Source: Mycobacterium mantenii (GTDB lineage Bacteria > Actinomycetota > Actinomycetes > Mycobacteriales > Mycobacteriaceae). From it: a stretch of 64,000 nucleotides of DNA. The notes below the pieces were generated by a model that saw only the letters and a program-made list of their open reading frames with translations, did no database searches and was not told the origin of the DNA. The DNA lies in NCBI RefSeq assembly GCF_010731775.1, contig NZ_AP022590.1, positions 4,526,001 to 4,590,000 of the forward strand. Direction: 5' to 3'. The stretch's first letter is position 1. The number at the start of each line of letters is the position of its first letter. Made by a program: the position numbers and the translations under genes. This document shows, in pieces, positions 60,806 to 64,000 of the stretch.

Positions 60806-62203
60806 ATGACACAGCTGTCAAGCGTTCTCAATGACGTACGGCGAGGGATGATCCCGGCGCATATCTACAACGACTGTGAGATCTTCAAACTCGAGAAGGA
60901 GCGGATCTTCAACCGGGCGTGGATCTTCGTTGGGCACGAATCAGAGATCCCCCAATCGGGTGATTACGTGGTGCGCCGGATTCTCGACGATTCCTTCATC
61001 ATCATTCGCGACGAAGAAGGTCAGGTGCGCGCGCATTTCAATATGTGTCTGCACCGGGGGATGCAAGTATGCCGGGCCGAGATGGGCAACACCTCGCATT
61101 TTCGTTGCCCGTATCACGGCTGGTCCTACCGCAACGACGGCAGGATCGCCGGATTGCCGTTCCACCACGATGCCTATGGCGGGGAGGCCGGATTCAGGCG
61201 CAAGGGCAAACGACTGCTGCCGGCGCCAAACATCGGTATCTACAACGGAATGATCTTCGTCAGCTTAGCCGCGACGGCCCCGCCGCTGGAAGAATATCTC
61301 GGTGACTTCCGCTTCTATCTGGACTTCTACACAAGGCAAAGCCACAGCGGCATCGAACTGCGCGGGCCCCAGCGCTGGCGGATCAAGGCGAATTGGAAGA
61401 TCGGTGCTGAAAACTTCGCGGGCGACATGTACCACACGCCGCACACGCATACGTCGGTCGTGGAAATCGGCCTGTTCCGCGAGCCCAGTGCCCAAAAACG
61501 CAAGGAAGGCGCGCTTTATTGGGCAGGAAACGGCGGTGGAACCACATACAAACTGCCGGAGGGCCCGCTCGAGCAGCGTCTGAGCTACGTCGGCTACCCC
61601 GAGGACATGATCACCCGGATGAAGCAGTCCTGGACGGCCGAGCAGCTCAACATAATCGGCGAAGACGGGTTCATGTTCAGCGCCGCGTCCCTGTATCCCA
61701 ACCTTTCTTTCGTGCACAACTGGCCGAAGGTCGCAGATTCCGATGATGTGCTCCCGTTCATCACCCTGCGGCAGTGGCAGCCGATTAGCGAGGATGAGAC
61801 CGAAATACTGTCTTGGTTCGCCGTCGACAAAGAGGCGCCAGAGCAGTTCAAGGCACTCTCCTACAAGGCCTATCTGATGTGTTTCGGCAGCACCGGCATG
61901 TTTGAGCAGGATGACGTGGAGAACTGGGTGTCGCTGACCAACACGGCGGCCGGCTCCATGGCCCGCAGATTACTGCTCAACAGCAGAATGGGTCTGCTGG
62001 AAGACGGCACCGAGGTCGCTCCGCCACTGACGCGTGAACAGTTCTCCGGACCAGGTATCGCGCGGAAGGGCTACAGTGAGTTCAATCAGCGAGAATTGCT
62101 GCGGCGCTGGGCGGATGACCTCGAGAGCCCGGTTGAGGCCGCAGCAGAAGGCTCCGAAATCTGCAGCTTTCCAGCCGCCGTCGACAAGGTGGTGCGCCGG
62201 TGA
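60806..62203 (+). CDS. Rieske ring-hydroxylating dioxygenase, alpha subunit
   Basis: A 465-residue oxygenase subunit that adds O2 to an aromatic ring, giving a cis-dihydrodiol. The Rieske [2Fe-2S] ligands are Cys81-x-His83 (NMCLHRG) and Cys101-x2-His104 (CPYHGW). The mononuclear iron site is in ENFAGDMYHTPHTH with His210 and His215, the bridging Asp207, and MFEQDDVENW near the C-terminus. ATG 60806 follows AGGAAGG by six bases. It requires a ferredoxin and reductase, not present in this window. The substrate class is not resolved. Confidence 0.95.
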   Translation: MTQLSSVLNDVRRGMIPAHIYNDCEIFKLEKERIFNRAWIFVGHESEIPQSGDYVVRRILDDSFIIIRDEEGQVRAHFNMCLHRGMQVCRAEMGNTSHFRCPYHGWSYRNDGRIAGLPFHHDAYGGEAGFRRKGKRLLPAPNIGIYNGMIFVSLAATAPPLEEYLGDFRFYLDFYTRQSHSGIELRGPQRWRIKANWKIGAENFAGDMYHTPHTHTSVVEIGLFREPSAQKRKEGALYWAGNGGGTTYKLPEGPLEQRLSYVGYPEDMITRMKQSWTAEQLNIIGEDGFMFSAASLYPNLSFVHNWPKVADSDDVLPFITLRQWQPISEDETEILSWFAVDKEAPEQFKALSYKAYLMCFGSTGMFEQDDVENWVSLTNTAAGSMARRLLLNSRMGLLEDGTEVAPPLTREQFSGPGIARKGYSEFNQRELLRRWADDLESPVEAAAEGSEICSFPAAVDKVVRR

Positions 62204-62826
62204 GTACTGACACCACAACATCAGATCGGGGTGCAACGGCTAGCAGGCAGCGCGAGACCCATTCGGCTGCCTCGCGACTCGGGGCCCATGCATCCCGAAT
62301 TGCCCGCAGCGGTAGCACATTACGCTTCGATGACGAACGCCATCTGTTGGCTCACCGGTGGCTGGTCGACGAGACCTATCTACTCGACGCGCAGGCCTAC
62401 ACCGACTGGCTGGACACGCTCGCCGACGACATTCACTACCTGATGCCGGTTCGGGTGACCACCGCCCTTGGTGCGGGATACGACACATCTCCGGGCATGG
62501 CTCATTTCGATGAAGACAAGTACTCACTGTCTCGCAGGGTCGCGCGATTCCTCACCGAACATGCGTGGACCGAAGATCCGCCGTCGCGGCTGCGGCACCA
62601 CCTGTCGAATGTGCGCACCTTTGCCACCGAGGATTCCGATCATCTGGTGGTCGAGTCTGCAACTCTCCTCTTCCGTAGCAGGGGTGACGTTCGAGAAGGA
62701 GCCTTTCTCTCCGCGGGTCGCGAGGACCTCCTGCGCCATGAGGGTGAGCAATGGAAGCTGGCCCGCCGGACCATTCTGGTGGACGAGTCGGTGATCCGAA
62801 TGCAGAATCTGGCGATCTTCCTATGA
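62200..62826 (+). CDS. Ring-hydroxylating dioxygenase, beta subunit
   Basis: A 208-residue beta subunit with the SnoaL/NTF2-like fold: HRWLVDETYLLDAQAYTDWL, DIHYLMPVRVTTA, RLRHHLSNVRTFATEDSDHL and QWKLARRTILVDESVI. It stabilises the alpha3beta3 hexamer. GTG at 62200 overlaps the alpha stop. The N-terminal extension (about 35 Ser/Thr/Arg-rich residues) is longer than usual. Confidence 0.94.
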   Translation: MSTDTTTSDRGATASRQRETHSAASRLGAHASRIARSGSTLRFDDERHLLAHRWLVDETYLLDAQAYTDWLDTLADDIHYLMPVRVTTALGAGYDTSPGMAHFDEDKYSLSRRVARFLTEHAWTEDPPSRLRHHLSNVRTFATEDSDHLVVESATLLFRSRGDVREGAFLSAGREDLLRHEGEQWKLARRTILVDESVIRMQNLAIFL

Positions 62827-63128
62827 CAGCTTATCCGCAGCAGCCGGGGCGATCAGGGACTGACACGGTCCACCCGGAAGATATTGCCGGCGAACCGATC
62901 ACGATTGGCAACGAGTTCGCGGAGGTTCGGGTCGCCCGCTTGCAGACGCGCAACGGGTCACGTCTGTTGATCGAATCACTGAAATCCGGGCAATGGGTTT
63001 CGTTGTGCCCATTGGAACTTGAAGCGCTGACCTGGCAGGCCACGGCCACATTTTCGGCAATGATCGGCCAGCCGTTCGGGTCGCTGGTCACCGACGAATC
63101 CGGGGACACAACGTCAGGCCGGGCATGA
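62823..63128 (+). CDS. Small protein of dioxygenase operon, unknown
   Basis: A 101-residue protein overlapping both neighbours by ATGA. The core ITIGNEFAEVRVARLQTRNG, LLIESLKSGQWVSLCPLELE and LTWQATATFSAMIGQPFG is, as far as I recall, a conserved small protein in actinobacterial aromatic dioxygenase operons, sometimes loosely labelled dihydrodiol dehydrogenase although it has no Rossmann motif. Function unknown; its coupling suggests a dioxygenase accessory role. Confidence 0.8.
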   Translation: MTAYPQQPGRSGTDTVHPEDIAGEPITIGNEFAEVRVARLQTRNGSRLLIESLKSGQWVSLCPLELEALTWQATATFSAMIGQPFGSLVTDESGDTTSGRA

Positions 63129-63931
63129 CGGGCTGGCTCGAGGGTCGCCGGGCGCTTGTCGTCGGGGCCGGCTCCGGAATCGGCAAGGCCATTGTCGACG
63201 CTTTCTTGGGCGAAGGTGCCCGGGTAGCGGTCCTGGAGCGCGATCCCGACAAATGCGCGGCATTGTCGACCACCCATCCCGAGGTGGTCACGACGATCGG
63301 CGACGCAACCACCCGAATCTCGAACGATCGGGCCGTCGCAGCCGCGGTGAAGGCATTCGGCGGACTGGACATCTTGGTCAATTGTGTTGGCGTGTTTGAC
63401 TTTTACCGCAGCATCGAGGATCTGGACGCCGACCTTGTCGACGACGCGTTCGACGAGATCTTTCGCGTCAACGTCAAGAGTCACCTGCATTCGGTCAAGG
63501 CCGCCCTCCCGGCGCTGCGTCAGTCCGAGCACGCCGTCGTTCTGCTGACCGAATCCACGTCGGCCTACTACCCGGGCCGCGGTGGAGTGCTCTACGTTGC
63601 TTCCAAATTCGCTGTCCGCGGCCTGGTGACCGCGCTGGCACATGATTTGGCCCCTGGTGTCCGGGTGAACGGGATCGCACCCGGCGGGACGTTGGGCACC
63701 GACCTGCGAGGCGTGGCGAGCCTCGGATCAGCCGAGCGCCGCATGTCCGATACTGCCGAGCGGGCCGGGGAACTCGCTGCGCGCGTGCCGTTGCAGGTCG
63801 CACTGAGCGGCGAAGATCACGCCTGGAGTTATGTCTTTCTCGCATCGGATCGATCCCGCGGCATCACCGGCGGTGTCGTTCACTCCGACGGCGGGATGAG
63901 TGTCGCCGGGGCGCCGAAGAAGCGGCGATGA
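63125..63931 (+). CDS. cis-Dihydrodiol dehydrogenase-like SDR
   Basis: A 268-residue SDR similar to BphB/HcaB-type dihydrodiol dehydrogenases: ALVVGAGSGIGKAIVDAFLG for NAD binding, NCVGVFDF, and the active site in LTESTSAYYPGRGGVLYVAS followed by Lys. It should oxidise the cis-dihydrodiol from the dioxygenase to a catechol with NAD+. It overlaps the preceding stop and the next start by ATGA. Confidence 0.92.
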   Translation: MTGWLEGRRALVVGAGSGIGKAIVDAFLGEGARVAVLERDPDKCAALSTTHPEVVTTIGDATTRISNDRAVAAAVKAFGGLDILVNCVGVFDFYRSIEDLDADLVDDAFDEIFRVNVKSHLHSVKAALPALRQSEHAVVLLTESTSAYYPGRGGVLYVASKFAVRGLVTALAHDLAPGVRVNGIAPGGTLGTDLRGVASLGSAERRMSDTAERAGELAARVPLQVALSGEDHAWSYVFLASDRSRGITGGVVHSDGGMSVAGAPKKRR

Positions 63932-64000
63932 CGCCCGATCACAGTGAAGACACAGGGGATGCCTTGCCGAATCTGAAGCCGAATGCCAGGAGCCGCAGGG
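63928..64000 (+). CDS. Dioxygenase-operon gene, cut by window edge
   Basis: ATG at 63928 overlaps the SDR stop (ATGA) and 24 codons (MTPDHSEDTGDALPNLKPNA) run to the window edge. The piece is hydrophilic and shows no domain. By its place it could encode a ring-cleavage dioxygenase, hydrolase or electron-transfer component; the sequence does not decide. Confidence 0.6.
   Translation, partial: MTPDHSEDTGDALPNLKPNARSRR

Overview
The window is high-GC actinobacterial DNA and most resembles a fast-growing Mycobacterium (Mycolicibacterium) or close relative. The signs are strong G/C third-position bias, many GTG and TTG starts, ATGA/GTGA stop-start overlaps, a TIGR00027-type SAM methyltransferase, a wax-ester synthase/DGAT, a mycofactocin-type short-chain dehydrogenase, AveC-like membrane proteins and many FadE/FadD paralogues. 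No rRNA, tRNA, CRISPR array, IS element or phage gene was recognised.

Almost the whole window is one dense catabolic region for an unidentified CoA-activated cyclic or branched substrate (steroid-, terpenoid- or aromatic-like). I count eleven acyl-CoA dehydrogenase (ACAD) genes: one cut by the left edge, one a two-domain fusion, plus one C-terminal relic. There are also four acyl-CoA ligases plus a relic, three thiolase-fold genes, two crotonases, two hotdog hydratases, two CoA-transferases, four short-chain dehydrogenases, three amidohydrolase-2 proteins, a P450, a P450-type ferredoxin, a VOC protein and a Rieske dioxygenase operon.

Layout. 1-2.3 kb: leftward ACAD operon. 2.4-6.9 kb: rightward aldehyde dehydrogenase, CaiB transferase, VOC protein, SDR. 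6.9-16.8 kb: leftward genes (thiolase, P450, ligase, ACADs, amidohydrolase, CoA-transferase, SDR). 17.0-21.9 kb: ligase, small two-Cys protein, AveC-like protein and a deleted phosphotransferase, facing a second AveC-like gene and its TetR. 22-28.6 kb: DinB-like protein, lipid genes (ligase, acyltransferase, WS/DGAT), methyltransferase, amidohydrolase. 28.8-30.4 kb: TetR, two split-barrel proteins, a tiny acidic protein. 30.4-34.9 kb: DUF2889/DUF35/thiolase operon opposite a MaoC hydratase and a thiolase-fold protein lacking the usual Cys. 34.9-39.4 kb: a double-TetR fusion, amidohydrolase, ACAD, ferredoxin. 39.5-51.4 kb: fused and split ACADs, ligase, crotonases, mycofactocin-type SDR, hotdog dehydratase, alpha/beta hydrolase. 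51.4-54.9 kb: a decayed stretch with a twice-frameshifted epimerase, esterase remnant, TetR with a perfect operator, and VapBC. 54.9-59.0 kb: fused indolepyruvate ferredoxin oxidoreductase and divergent Lrp/AsnC. 59.1-64 kb: ACAD relic, ACAD, then a ring-hydroxylating dioxygenase operon (alpha, beta, small protein, dihydrodiol dehydrogenase, cut gene).

The most unusual items are the twin AveC-like cassette with its deleted phosphotransferase, the tandem TetR fusion beside an array of repeats, the amidohydrolase plus small charged protein pairing seen twice, and a recurring TGACA/TGTCA operator-like element. Several genes are broken, so part of the region appears to be decaying or recently rearranged.
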